Source of the DNA: Actinomycetota bacterium
Lineage (GTDB): Bacteria > Actinomycetota > Actinomycetes > Nanopelagicales > Nanopelagicaceae
Length of the DNA stretch: 64,000 nucleotides
Direction of reading: 5' to 3'
Assembly: GCA_005800815.1 (NCBI GenBank)
Contig: SYEK01000005.1
Location: 1-64,000, forward strand
In this document: one piece after another, positions 18,200 to 26,500 of the stretch
Numbering within the stretch: the first letter of the stretch is position 1
Layout of the letters: each line of letters starts with the position of its first letter
Notes under the pieces: generated by a model
The model's input: the letters and a program-made list of their open reading frames with translations, nothing else
Told to the model about the DNA's origin: nothing
Databases searched by the model: none
Position numbers and translations under genes: made by a program

Positions 18200-18228
18200 A
18201 TTACACGCGTGTAAGTCGCATATGTCAA
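18200..18228 (-). promoter_or_regulatory. whiB2 promoter TTGACA-17-TGTAAT with internal palindrome TTACACGCGTGTAA
   Basis: On the minus strand a perfect -35 (TTGACA, 18223-18228) and -10 TGTAAT (18200-18205, one mismatch to TATAAT) are 17 bases apart. A perfect 14-base palindrome, TTACACGCGTGTAA (18201-18214), covers most of the -10 and half of the spacer, the classic place for a repressor. The predicted leader is about 55-60 bases. The palindrome recalls, but does not match in spacing, the BldD consensus. BldD regulates whiB in Streptomyces. Confidence 0.65.
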
Positions 18229-18265
18229 GTTCTGGGTGGGCACATATGCATCAAATCTGAGAGAT

Positions 18266-19273
18266 TTAGGCAGGAATCGAGAGAATCTCAGAATCTGTGA
18301 CAAATTGCGCGGAAATATTGGCATTTTCATCGATTCGAGCACCAAAGGCGATGTATGAATCAAGGATCTTGGCTCCTCTACCGATCACCGCTCCATCCTC
18401 AATGATAGAGCCTGAGATATAGGCACCTGCTCCGATGGTTGCACCAATGCCGATACAAGATCCATGCTCGATGATGGCACTGCTATCCATCTTGGCCCTT
18501 ACCATAATCAAAGAGTGTGCATCATGGTGGGCGATATCTGCCGAGCGCAATGCCGATGCATCGGCGATCCCAGTTACTAAATCTCTTGAGCCCTGAAGAA
18601 GAGCCTTGGGTGTACCGATATCGAGCCAGTAAGAGTCATCGAGAAAACCACGTACTTTCCCACCGCTATCGATGAGTTGGGGGAAAGTCTCACGCTCCAC
18701 ACTCACGACTCTATGACGAGGAATCTCCTTGATAACCTCTGGCTTAAAGACATAGCAGCCTGCGTTGATGATGTTTGAAACTGGTTGCTCCATTTTTTCT
18801 AGGAATGCACTGACTTGGCCCGATGAATCCATTGAGACAGAGCCATATGCCCGGGCATCTTCTACTCTTGTCAGATGTAAGGTCACATCAGCGCGATTAG
18901 ATTCATGCTGACGAATCTGTTCAGAGAGATCATGTGAACTCAGGACATCTCCATTCAAAACCACTATAGAATCCTCTGTCTGTAATAACTGAGCAGCGTT
19001 AGCAATAGCACCTGCGGTGCCCAAGGCAGAGTCTTCAACGGCATAGAGTAATTTCATCCCCCATCTGGAGCCATCCCCAAAGTACGGGGTGAATAGTCCA
19101 GATAAATACGAGGTTGCGAGCACCACCGTTGTGATCCCAGCTTTTCGTGCCATTGCTAATTGATGCTCTGTCACAGGTAATCCTGCAACTGTGAGCATGG
19201 GTTTAGGCCTGTGCTTTGTCAGTGGCATCAGCCGAGTACCCATTCCTCCGACTAAAAGAATCCCAACTGCCAT
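18266..19273 (-). CDS. NDP-sugar pyrophosphorylase (GDP-mannose pyrophosphorylase-like)
   Basis: 335 residues. The nucleotidyltransferase signature GILLVGGMGTRLMPLTKHRPKPML is at the N terminus, the NGDV metal/nucleotide site is near residue 100, and a C-terminal left-handed beta-helix of hexapeptide-like repeats (IGIGATIGAGAYISGSIIEDGAVIG) follows. It couples a sugar-1-phosphate to a nucleotide. By position near manB and whiB2 it corresponds to the mycobacterial mannose-1-phosphate guanylyltransferase, but nucleotide and sugar specificity cannot be read from the sequence. Confidence 0.85.
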   Translation of the reverse strand: MAVGILLVGGMGTRLMPLTKHRPKPMLTVAGLPVTEHQLAMARKAGITTVVLATSYLSGLFTPYFGDGSRWGMKLLYAVEDSALGTAGAIANAAQLLQTEDSIVVLNGDVLSSHDLSEQIRQHESNRADVTLHLTRVEDARAYGSVSMDSSGQVSAFLEKMEQPVSNIINAGCYVFKPEVIKEIPRHRVVSVERETFPQLIDSGGKVRGFLDDSYWLDIGTPKALLQGSRDLVTGIADASALRSADIAHHDAHSLIMVRAKMDSSAIIEHGSCIGIGATIGAGAYISGSIIEDGAVIGRGAKILDSYIAFGARIDENANISAQFVTDSEILSIPA

Positions 19274-19277
19274 GGCT

Positions 19278-20342
19278 TTAAGCCCTCAGTCGCCCAACGG
19301 CTTCGCTGATGTGAGCATCAGTGGCGGTCATTGCCAGACGGACAAAACGTGCACCATCTTGTCCATAGAAGCTACCCGGTGTCGCCAAGATTCCACGTTG
19401 GGCCAACCACTCGATACTTGTCCAAGCATCCTCATCACGTGTGCACCACAGATACAGACCCGAGTTACTGAACTCAATGCGAAATCCCGCACCCTCAAGT
19501 GCAGGGCGAAGCACATCACGTCTTGTGTTATAGCGCGCACGCTGGGCGGCAACATGTACATCATCCTCTAGGGCAACTGTCATGGCTTTTTGGACAGGTA
19601 GGGAGACCATCATTCCGGCATGCTTTCGAAATTCGCGAACTTGGGCAATCAGATCGCAGTCACCGACGATGAATGCGGCGCGATAGCCAGCCATGGATGA
19701 ACGCTTTGATAATGAGTGCACCGCCACTATATTTTTATTGTTTGCACCCGTTTGAGACAGGATTGAGAACGATCTGGCACTGTGATCGAACTCGATATAG
19801 CACTCATCAGAGACTAAAATTGCACCGTTAATCCTTGCCCAGGCGATCACCTGTTGAGCTTCGCCAAGAGTATGGACCCGGCCAGTAGGGTTTGATGGAG
19901 AGTTAAGCCAGGCAAAGTCAGCGGCGGGCCAGTGAGTTGCATCAATCTCAACGGGGATCGACTGGGCCCCGGCGATCAATGCGCCAACATGGTAGGTCGG
20001 ATATGCAATCTTTGGGATCAAAACCTTTTTCGACTCCAGAATCGTTGGGAGCCAGGCCACTAACTCCTTCGAGCCGATGACTGGAAGCACATCAAACTCA
20101 CCCGTTGCCCCCAGGCGATCTGTGGCCCACTTTCTAATCGCTGCGCGCAGCTCAGGGGTCCCAGCCGTCAATGGATAACTAGGGGAGTTCGATGCCGCTT
20201 GAAAGGCCTTTTGTATGAAATCTGGAGTTGGATCGATCGGCGTCCCTTGGGAGAGATCGATGATTCCCCCAGAGTGTGCACGAGCAATCTCACCAAAGGG
20301 GGCTAATGCATCCCATGGAAAATCTGGGAGTCGTGTGCGCAA
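19278..20342 (-). CDS. dapC: Succinyldiaminopimelate aminotransferase (DapC type)
   Basis: A 354-residue class I/II PLP aminotransferase. The PLP lysine lies in VAVHSLSKRSSMAGYR, with the substrate motif SPSNPTGRVH and the SDECYIEF aspartate. It is placed directly after ferredoxin fdxA with a 6-base gap, the fdxC-dapC order known in mycobacteria. It would convert N-succinyl-2-amino-6-ketopimelate to succinyl-diaminopimelate for lysine and peptidoglycan; dapD of the same branch lies at 34591. Exact substrate is inferred from context. Confidence 0.85.
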   Translation of the reverse strand: MRTRLPDFPWDALAPFGEIARAHSGGIIDLSQGTPIDPTPDFIQKAFQAASNSPSYPLTAGTPELRAAIRKWATDRLGATGEFDVLPVIGSKELVAWLPTILESKKVLIPKIAYPTYHVGALIAGAQSIPVEIDATHWPAADFAWLNSPSNPTGRVHTLGEAQQVIAWARINGAILVSDECYIEFDHSARSFSILSQTGANNKNIVAVHSLSKRSSMAGYRAAFIVGDCDLIAQVREFRKHAGMMVSLPVQKAMTVALEDDVHVAAQRARYNTRRDVLRPALEGAGFRIEFSNSGLYLWCTRDEDAWTSIEWLAQRGILATPGSFYGQDGARFVRLAMTATDAHISEAVGRLRA

Positions 20343-20348
20343 AGCTGC

Positions 20349-20669
20349 TTACTCACTCTTGGGAGCAAGAGCGGCTATCTGTGGGTGATCGCCTTGAGTC
20401 GGACCCATCTTGGCCGCACCACCTGGAGAGCCAATCTGAAGGAAAAACTCTGTATTGATCTTAAGAGAGTCTTTCCACGCCGGAGGAACGTCATCCTCAT
20501 AATAAATCGCTTCAACGGGACAGACGGGCTCACAGGCTCCGCAGTCGACGCACTCATCGGGTTGGATATATAACATGCGAGAGCCCTCATAAATGCAGTC
20601 CACAGGACACTCTTCGATGCATGATTTGTCTTTCACATCCACACACGGCTCTGCGATTATGTAGGTCAT
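20349..20669 (-). CDS. fdxA: 7Fe-8S ferredoxin
   Basis: 106 residues. The N-terminal half carries two cluster motifs: Cys8 and the CIEECPVD motif, then CVDCGACEPVCPVEAI. This pattern gives one [3Fe-4S] and one [4Fe-4S] cluster, as in the FdxA/FdxC family of Actinobacteria. The acidic C-terminal tail is typical. GGAGG is eight bases before the ATG, and a TAGAAT hexamer lies further upstream as a possible -10. It is a likely electron donor; whether it serves the P450 at 56181 is unknown. Confidence 0.93.
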   Translation of the reverse strand: MTYIIAEPCVDVKDKSCIEECPVDCIYEGSRMLYIQPDECVDCGACEPVCPVEAIYYEDDVPPAWKDSLKINTEFFLQIGSPGGAAKMGPTQGDHPQIAALAPKSE

Positions 20670-20765
20670 GTTCCTTGCCTCCAGTAAGAGTGCTTTCGAG
20701 TGCGCTGATTCTAATCGTATCCGGTGATGACGCGCGATATTGAAGCAAGGGATTATCGTTGTCCC

Positions 20766-20966
20766 ATGGCGGGCGAGCTTGAGGGTAGGTTTTTACCCTT
20801 AATCGGCAAGCGAGTAACTATCCGCTTGCACGAGCCCGATGGGGGTTTCCGCGATATCGTCGGGATCCTTGAGAGCACAAGCTCCTTACGTAATCGCCAT
20901 GGTCAACTCATAGATTTCTCTCATGATGAGATCTTTATCTGGAGAGAAGTGATCGCTTCGTCATGA
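20766..20966 (+). CDS. Stand-alone SH3-like domain protein, coupled to cysS
   Basis: 66 residues from ATG 20766; the track's longer form starts at GTG 20724 or ATG 20727. The core (GKRVTIRLHEPDGG... VGILES... GQLIDFSHDEIFIWREV) resembles the small beta-barrel found at the N terminus of Rv0428c-type GNAT acetyltransferases, but no acetyltransferase domain follows. The stop overlaps the cysS start (ATGA). TATCGT ends six bases before ATG 20766, which supports the short form. Family call is tentative; function is unknown. Confidence 0.55.
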   Translation: MAGELEGRFLPLIGKRVTIRLHEPDGGFRDIVGILESTSSLRNRHGQLIDFSHDEIFIWREVIASS

Positions 20967-22330
20967 CACTCTCAATCTATGACACTCTCACTCGCACGGT
21001 GAGGCCCATCAACACCACCAATGGCCGCGCCAATATCTACTGCTGCGGACCTACCGTATATCGCGATGCCCACGTCGGTAATCTGCGAACTTTCGTACTG
21101 AGCGATCTGATCCGCCGGACTATTGAGCTAGCTGGCGGTAGCGTCAATCTTGTCCAAAACATCACGGATGTGGGCCATATGTCCGAGGATGTAGTGGGGC
21201 AGGACAAGATGCTCTCCCAAGCCCAGGCCGAAAAAAAGGATCCTTTTGAGATCGCTCGAATGTATGAGGAGCACTTTCATGAGGATTTAGGGCTCCTAAA
21301 CGTTAGGCCGGCAGATAAATATCCGCGTGCTAGCCAATCGATCGAATTGATGATCGAGATGATCACCGATCTGATCAAGAAAGGCTTTGCCTACGTCGGT
21401 AGTGATCAATCGGTCTACTTTGATGCACAGAGATTTGAAGGTTACGGGCAGATCAGCGGTAATCGCTTGAATGATCTCAAGCCAGGCCATAGGTCTGAGT
21501 ACACAGATGAAGGTGGAAAGCGCTTCCATGCAGATTGGGCGCTTTGGAAAAATGCAGGTGTGCGCAGCCAGATGATCTGGGACTCACCATGGGGCGCAGG
21601 TTTTCCAGGATGGCATATCGAATGCTCAGCGATGTCAATGCATTTTTTGAACAAACATGTCGATGTACATATTGGTGGTATCGATCTGCGCTTTCCCCAC
21701 CATGAGAATGAGCGAGCTCAATCCGATGCCACTCTCGGCTTTGAAACCGTTGATTTATGGGTACATGGTGAGCATCTCTTATTCGAAGGACGCAAGATGT
21801 CAAAGAGCTCGGGAAATGTTGTCCTGATCTCTGATCTTATCTCGCGAGGCTTAGATCCTCTTGCTGCACGATTATGCTTTTTAGAGAATCGGTTCCGCTC
21901 CCAAATGGATCTGACCTGGACCTCACTTGCCAGTGCTCACTCGACTTTGGGAAAGTGGCGCAAGAAGATGCTCCAATGGGGAGATTCACAGGAGATATTT
22001 GAGGATGATGAGTTCCTCAATGCGATGGAGAATGATCTTGATACACCCCGAGCACTCCAGCGAATACGAACAATAGAGAAAAATACTGAGATCAGTGATG
22101 CCCAAAAGCGGGCTACGTTCTTATACGCCGATAAGGTTCTAGCCCTAGATTTATCCCGAGCCCCTGAGGTGAGAGAGATTTCAAAGGAGCAGCAGAGCCT
22201 TCTGGATGCACGTGTGATTGCCCGAAGTCAAAAGCGATGGAGTGATAGTGATAATCTGCGCAACGAGTTAGAGCGGACTGGCTTAGAGATTAGTGATAGC
22301 GCAGATGGACAACGTTGGAGTTGGCGCTAA
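20963..22330 (+). CDS. cysS: Cysteine--tRNA ligase
   Basis: 455 residues. The class I HIGH-like motif is GPTVYRDAHVGNLRT, the zinc/cysteine site includes CCGPTVY and HIECSAMS, FPHHENERAQ follows, and KMSKSSGN binds ATP. The C-terminal helical DALR and anticodon-binding region is present (ends LRNELERTGLEI...), which separates it from the shorter mycothiol ligase MshC. The first four bases overlap the upstream small gene. The end overlaps the convergent DUF6113 gene by four bases. Confidence 0.95.
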   Translation: MTLSIYDTLTRTVRPINTTNGRANIYCCGPTVYRDAHVGNLRTFVLSDLIRRTIELAGGSVNLVQNITDVGHMSEDVVGQDKMLSQAQAEKKDPFEIARMYEEHFHEDLGLLNVRPADKYPRASQSIELMIEMITDLIKKGFAYVGSDQSVYFDAQRFEGYGQISGNRLNDLKPGHRSEYTDEGGKRFHADWALWKNAGVRSQMIWDSPWGAGFPGWHIECSAMSMHFLNKHVDVHIGGIDLRFPHHENERAQSDATLGFETVDLWVHGEHLLFEGRKMSKSSGNVVLISDLISRGLDPLAARLCFLENRFRSQMDLTWTSLASAHSTLGKWRKKMLQWGDSQEIFEDDEFLNAMENDLDTPRALQRIRTIEKNTEISDAQKRATFLYADKVLALDLSRAPEVREISKEQQSLLDARVIARSQKRWSDSDNLRNELERTGLEISDSADGQRWSWR

Positions 22331-22638
22331 ACAGGGAGCAATACCGCAAGAAGCAAGATGAGAAATCCACCATTTATGAGCGAGACCCCGACGGAAGTTC
22401 CTTCAATGAGATACTCATCGCTCACTCCAGGAAATCCGGCTCGAAGAACAACGATCAGCCATGCAAAGCCCGCCATTATTCGCAGACTTCGGCCGCCCCA
22501 AATCCTTCCGATACTCCAGACTCCGGCGCAAGTCGCTGCAAGGCTCAGAAGTAATCCAAATGGTTTGAGGGACCCATGCAGAAAGACTGATCCTGCTCCC
22601 AGAGCCGATCCCACTATTATCGAGTAGAAGAGAGGCAC
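22327..22638 (-). CDS. DUF6113-like small membrane protein
   Basis: 103 residues with about four hydrophobic helices (IIVGSALGAGSVFL; LLLSLAATCAGVW; IMAGFAWLIVVL; GGFLILLLAVLL). It starts at a GTG that overlaps the mshB stop (TAGTG). A small membrane gene after mshB is conserved in Actinobacteria (DUF6113 family, from memory). No function is known. Confidence 0.65.
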   Translation of the reverse strand: MPLFYSIIVGSALGAGSVFLHGSLKPFGLLLSLAATCAGVWSIGRIWGGRSLRIMAGFAWLIVVLRAGFPGVSDEYLIEGTSVGVSLINGGFLILLLAVLLPV

Positions 22639-23492
22639 TAGAGAACAACTCCTGAGGTGAGATCAATCTCGCGTGAATCGACATTGAATGGTGGGGATTT
22701 CTCACCGCGGACAAGGGTGTAGTACTCCTGACCCCAGATCGCAAGACCGAGATTATTGGATAGGGCAAAGAATGGTCCATCGAGAGCGATTTGAGTTTTA
22801 TGAGCCCTCATCGCCGCCATCTTCGCATCTACAAACTCATTTCCATCGATTAGGGTTGTGACAAATGAGTCATCCTTAGCAAAGGCGATATCATCGATGT
22901 CATCGCTACCAAAGAAATCAGAGCCCGCTTCTTTCATGGCAGCCATACCAGCCTCTATTACTGACTTAGGTGTCGTATTCCAATAAATTTTCGGTATCTG
23001 CCAATCTGATATCTCACTTGCCCGCATGGCAACGTTATGGGCTTTGATGTGATCGGGATGTCCATAACCACCAATCTCGTCATAGGTAATCAGGATATGA
23101 GGTTTGACCTCATCAATGATATTTACAAGCAGGTTTGCTGCCTCATCAAGATCACTCTGCCAAAAGACATCGGGGCGATCATTGGTGGGAGTTCCCATCA
23201 TCCCGCTATCACGATAGTTACCCAAGAAACGATAATCACTGACTCCAAGTGCCAGCATGGCATTCTTGAGCTCGATTTCGCGGTGAATGCCCAGTGAATC
23301 CTCCTGTGTGCTTGCAAGATGAGCGAGCTCTGGTACCAGAACCTCGCCCTCCTCACCTCGCGTACATGTTACGAGAGTGATCTTGGCGCCCCGTGCTGCA
23401 TACAATGCCATCGTCGCACCGTTGTTAATCGTTTCATCATCGGGGTGTGCATGTACTAAGAGGATTCGATAGCCGACGTATGAATCCTTCAT
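22638..23492 (-). CDS. mshB: Mycothiol biosynthesis deacetylase MshB
   Basis: About 284 residues. The PIG-L/LmbE zinc motif is VHAHPDDE near the N terminus and the second site is GHPDH. It removes acetate from GlcNAc-Ins, the second dedicated step of mycothiol synthesis, so the organism likely makes mycothiol. The track starts 13 codons earlier. ATG 23492 is preferred because TACGGT ends six bases before it and because the family sequence begins just ahead of RILLVHAHPDDE. Confidence 0.9.
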   Translation of the reverse strand: MKDSYVGYRILLVHAHPDDETINNGATMALYAARGAKITLVTCTRGEEGEVLVPELAHLASTQEDSLGIHREIELKNAMLALGVSDYRFLGNYRDSGMMGTPTNDRPDVFWQSDLDEAANLLVNIIDEVKPHILITYDEIGGYGHPDHIKAHNVAMRASEISDWQIPKIYWNTTPKSVIEAGMAAMKEAGSDFFGSDDIDDIAFAKDDSFVTTLIDGNEFVDAKMAAMRAHKTQIALDGPFFALSNNLGLAIWGQEYYTLVRGEKSPPFNVDSREIDLTSGVVL

Positions 23493-23498
23493 GAGTAC

Positions 23499-23504
23499 AC
23501 CGTA
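23499..23504 (-). promoter_or_regulatory. Leaderless -10 element TACGGT of mshB
   Basis: TACGGT on the minus strand ends six bases before ATG 23492. It lies inside the longer track ORF and argues for the shorter MshB. Confidence 0.5.
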
Positions 23505-23627
23505 CCTGTTGGATAGATATGTTGGCTCCATGGCGACAGCCTTTGGATCACTCTGGCTCTAAAGTGAGCGGGCCTGCCTCGCTCGCGCTATGGTGCTAGG
23601 CATTGGCGAAAAGCGGTGAAACTCCTC

Positions 23628-23633
23628 TACGAT
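23628..23633 (+). promoter_or_regulatory. Leaderless -10 element TACGAT of the tetR gene
   Basis: TACGAT ends seven bases before the ATG at 23641. No Shine-Dalgarno is present. Confidence 0.5.
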
Positions 23634-23640
23634 TGCTTGG

Positions 23641-24252
23641 ATGACCACTACAGATGCATTGAGCAAGGCACGTCTGCCTCGGGATGAGCGCAGGGCACTG
23701 CTGCTTTCGGCGGCCCTTGAGATATTTACCGTTGCTGGCTATCACTCTGCGGCAATGGATGATATTGCTGACCGGGCACATGTCAGTAAGCCCGTCTTGT
23801 ATCAACACTTCCCATCTAAGCTCGAGCTCTATCTGGCAGTTCTAGATCTGCATATTGACTCACTTGTCTTTGAAATTCAGAGAGCGATCGCATCAACCCC
23901 AGATAATGCTCATCGTGTTCATGCAACCGTTGATGCTTATTTTTCCTTCATTGAGAGGGAGGGTGAGGCATTTAGGCTGCTATTTGAAAGTGACATGAGT
24001 GTCGAGCCATCTGTGAGAGAACGGCTCAATCGTATGACATATGACTGCGCAGCAGCTGTGAGTGCCGTCATCTCAATCGATACTGGATTACCTCGAGAGG
24101 CGTCAATGCTCTTAGGTGTAGGGCTGATTGGTTATGCCCAGGTCACAGCACGCCATTGGTTGGACCGGGACAGCACATTGACTCGCGAACAAGCAGTAGA
24201 ACTGGTGTACAACCTCATGTGGAGAGGTATTTCAGGTTTCCCACGCAATTAA
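23641..24252 (+). CDS. TetR-family transcriptional regulator
   Basis: 203 residues. The N-terminal helix-turn-helix is typical (AALEIFTVAGYHSAAMDDIADRAHVSKPVLYQHFPSK), followed by an all-helical ligand domain. In Actinobacteria a TetR gene often precedes DUF3107 and a DEAD-box helicase, as here (13-base gap to DUF3107). Ligand and targets are unknown. Confidence 0.88.
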   Translation: MTTTDALSKARLPRDERRALLLSAALEIFTVAGYHSAAMDDIADRAHVSKPVLYQHFPSKLELYLAVLDLHIDSLVFEIQRAIASTPDNAHRVHATVDAYFSFIEREGEAFRLLFESDMSVEPSVRERLNRMTYDCAAAVSAVISIDTGLPREASMLLGVGLIGYAQVTARHWLDRDSTLTREQAVELVYNLMWRGISGFPRN

Positions 24253-24265
24253 AGGCAGATAGACT

Positions 24266-24529
24266 ATGGACATGGCCACAAAGAAGAGTGAAGTCGCAAT
24301 CAAAACTGAGGTTCGCATCGCTGTGATACGCGTTGCTAGTGACCTTGTCTTCGAGAGCGCAATGAGCGCCACTGATGTCAAAAACGCGGTCAATGAGGCC
24401 CTTACCAATAGCAAACCGCTCATTCTCACCGATGTACGGGGACATGAGATTATCGTCCCGGCAGACAAGATTGGATTTGTAGAAGTTGGCGAAACTGGCT
24501 CGCGTCGAGTCGGCTTCGGCGCTGCATAA
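24266..24529 (+). CDS. DUF3107 family protein
   Basis: 87 residues with a compact alpha/beta pattern (VRIAVIRVASDLVFES... DVKNAVNEAL... LILTDVRGHEIIVPADKIGFVEVG) that matches DUF3107. Function is unknown. The N terminus is longer than usual. A second ATG at 24272 has TAGACT ending six bases before it and may be the true start. It is followed directly by the helicase gene. Confidence 0.8.
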   Translation: MDMATKKSEVAIKTEVRIAVIRVASDLVFESAMSATDVKNAVNEALTNSKPLILTDVRGHEIIVPADKIGFVEVGETGSRRVGFGAA

Positions 24530-24530
24530 C

Positions 24531-25877
24531 GTGTCGCTGACCTTCGCCGAGCTTCCACTTCGCCCAGAGACCATCGAGGCGTTGCATGCCCATGGCTTCA
24601 CCGAACCATTTGCAATTCAAGAGATGGTTTTGCCGATCGCACTTGGTGATGGGGATGTCATCGGACAGGCAAAGACCGGCACAGGTAAGACCTTAGCCTT
24701 TGGGATTCCGCTGATTGAGCGTGTCATTGCCCCTCATGATCCTGAGTGGGCAAACTTTGCAACCAAAGGAGTACCCCAGGTTCTTATCGTTGTGCCTACT
24801 CGAGAGTTATGCACCCAGGTCACACGCGATATTGACGAATTAGGCAGCAATCGCGGGATCCGCACATTGGCTGTTTATGGTGGACGTGCATTCGAACCCC
24901 AGATCGAAGCGCTACAAGCTGGCATTGAGATTGTAGTTGGGACTCCAGGTCGTTTGTTAGACCTATCTCGTCAGGGACAGTTGAAGTTGAAGGAGGTCTC
25001 TCGTCTAGTTTTAGATGAGGCCGATGAGATGTTAGATCTAGGCTTCCTGCCCGATGTTGAAAAAATTCTTGCCAATACCCCCAAGCGCACACAGACCATG
25101 CTTTTTTCGGCAACGATGCCTGGAGATATCATCGCTCTTGCACGCCGTTTCATGGATCAACCGATCCATATCCGTACTCAAGATAGTGAAGATGAGGGTG
25201 CCGTCGTAACAAAGATCAAACAACATGTTCTGCGCGCGCACGCTATGGACAAAATCGAGATGCTGGCCAGAATTCTTCAAGCCGATAGACGTGGACCTAC
25301 TATCGTCTTTTGCCGTACTAAGCGGACCTGTCAAAAGACGGCCGATGACCTGATTGAGCGGGGCTTTAGAGCCGATACTATCCATGGCGATCTTGGTCAG
25401 GGAGCACGTGAAAAAGCCCTAGGTGATTTCAAGGCCGGTAAATCAGATGTGTTGGTGGCTACCGATGTGGCCGCACGTGGAATCGATATTGAGGGCATCA
25501 CTCACGTGATTAACTATCAATGTCCAGAGGATGAGAAGACATATGTTCATCGAATTGGTCGCACAGCGCGTGCTGGTGCTGATGGTATCGCCGTCACCTT
25601 TGTCGATTGGGACGAGCTCGCACGCTGGAAGATGATTAATCAAACCCTTGATCTAGGACTCACCGAACCTGAGGAGACATACTCGTCATCACCTCATCTC
25701 TTTGAAGTTCTCGATATTCCAATTGGTTCAACCGGTCGTATGGTGGTGGCAAAGCCAGTCGTACGAGCAGAAAACAAGGGCTCCACACCATCACGAAGGG
25801 ATACTGTTTCGCGCAAAGCCGCGGCCCCGAAGAAAAAATTAGAGAGAACACGAACAAGGACCAAGAGGTTCAAATAG
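24531..25877 (+). CDS. DEAD-box RNA helicase
   Basis: About 448 residues. All motifs are present: Q motif (FAIQEMVLP), AKTGTGKT, PTRELC, VLDEADEMLD, SAT, ARGIDIEGI and HRIGRTARAG. A basic C-terminal tail (KKKLERTRTRTKRFK) suits RNA binding. It unwinds structured RNA in ribosome assembly or mRNA decay. The track begins at TTG 24486 inside DUF3107. GTG 24531, one base after the DUF3107 stop, is preferred because family members begin just before the TFAEL motif. Confidence 0.92.
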   Translation: MSLTFAELPLRPETIEALHAHGFTEPFAIQEMVLPIALGDGDVIGQAKTGTGKTLAFGIPLIERVIAPHDPEWANFATKGVPQVLIVVPTRELCTQVTRDIDELGSNRGIRTLAVYGGRAFEPQIEALQAGIEIVVGTPGRLLDLSRQGQLKLKEVSRLVLDEADEMLDLGFLPDVEKILANTPKRTQTMLFSATMPGDIIALARRFMDQPIHIRTQDSEDEGAVVTKIKQHVLRAHAMDKIEMLARILQADRRGPTIVFCRTKRTCQKTADDLIERGFRADTIHGDLGQGAREKALGDFKAGKSDVLVATDVAARGIDIEGITHVINYQCPEDEKTYVHRIGRTARAGADGIAVTFVDWDELARWKMINQTLDLGLTEPEETYSSSPHLFEVLDIPIGSTGRMVVAKPVVRAENKGSTPSRRDTVSRKAAAPKKKLERTRTRTKRFK

Positions 25878-25879
25878 CT

Positions 25880-26500
25880 CTATTCAGAGATAAAGATGCG
25901 GATCGCATTGACTAACATCTGCACTGCGATTGCTGCCAAGAGAAGACCGGCGATACGAGCCACTAATCTCACTCCCGACTCTTTAATTACCTTCAAGATA
26001 AAGGTTGAGGCCATCAGTGCTGCGGCAATGGCGATATGAACCCCAACTACGGCTGCAACCAAACCAACGACCCGAGAGGTCGTATCGGCGTTTTGCACGA
26101 AGATCATCGTTGCAACGATCGCCCCAGGGCCAGCCAGAAGTGGTGTCCCAAGTGGAACCAGTGCGATGTTCGAGTCTGAGCTCTTATTTTTTGAGGCACC
26201 AGAGCCACCTGTGAGCAGATCAAGTGAGATCAGGAGTAGGAGCAAAGCCCCAGCGGCTTGGAGGGCGGCCATGGAGATATTGAGATAACTCAAGATGAAG
26301 CGGCCAAATAGAGCAAAGAGTGTGATGACCAGGAAAGAGACTGCCGCAGCCTTGATTGCAAGGCTACGACGCTCTCTCGGTCCTTTGTCTGCAACAAGGG
26401 CTAAAAAGACAGGGGTGGCTCCTGGTGGATCCAAGATGACAAAGAGAGTCACAAAGGACTGGATCGCAAATGTGAGTGCGCTTATCTGAACTACCTCCAT
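25880..26500 (-). CDS. MarC-family integral membrane protein
   Basis: About 206 residues and six hydrophobic helices. The family signatures are FVTLFVILDPPGATPVFLAL at the N terminus and PLLAGPGAIVATMIF in the middle. MarC (UPF0056) proteins are membrane proteins of unclear function. ATG 26500 is preferred to the track start (16 codons earlier): it overlaps the end of the PHP gene by ten bases and the family N terminus begins there. It ends two bases from the convergent helicase gene. Confidence 0.85.
   Translation of the reverse strand: MEVVQISALTFAIQSFVTLFVILDPPGATPVFLALVADKGPRERRSLAIKAAAVSFLVITLFALFGRFILSYLNISMAALQAAGALLLLLISLDLLTGGSGASKNKSSDSNIALVPLGTPLLAGPGAIVATMIFVQNADTTSRVVGLVAAVVGVHIAIAAALMASTFILKVIKESGVRLVARIAGLLLAAIAVQMLVNAIRIFISE

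Noticed and set aside
18201-18214. Calling the whiB2 palindrome a BldD site
   Set aside because: The half-sites are similar but the spacing differs by one base from the consensus I know, so the regulator is left open.
20963-22330. MshC (mycothiol cysteine ligase) instead of CysS
   Set aside because: The full C-terminal helical domain is present and the length fits CysS; the mshB gene nearby does not change this.
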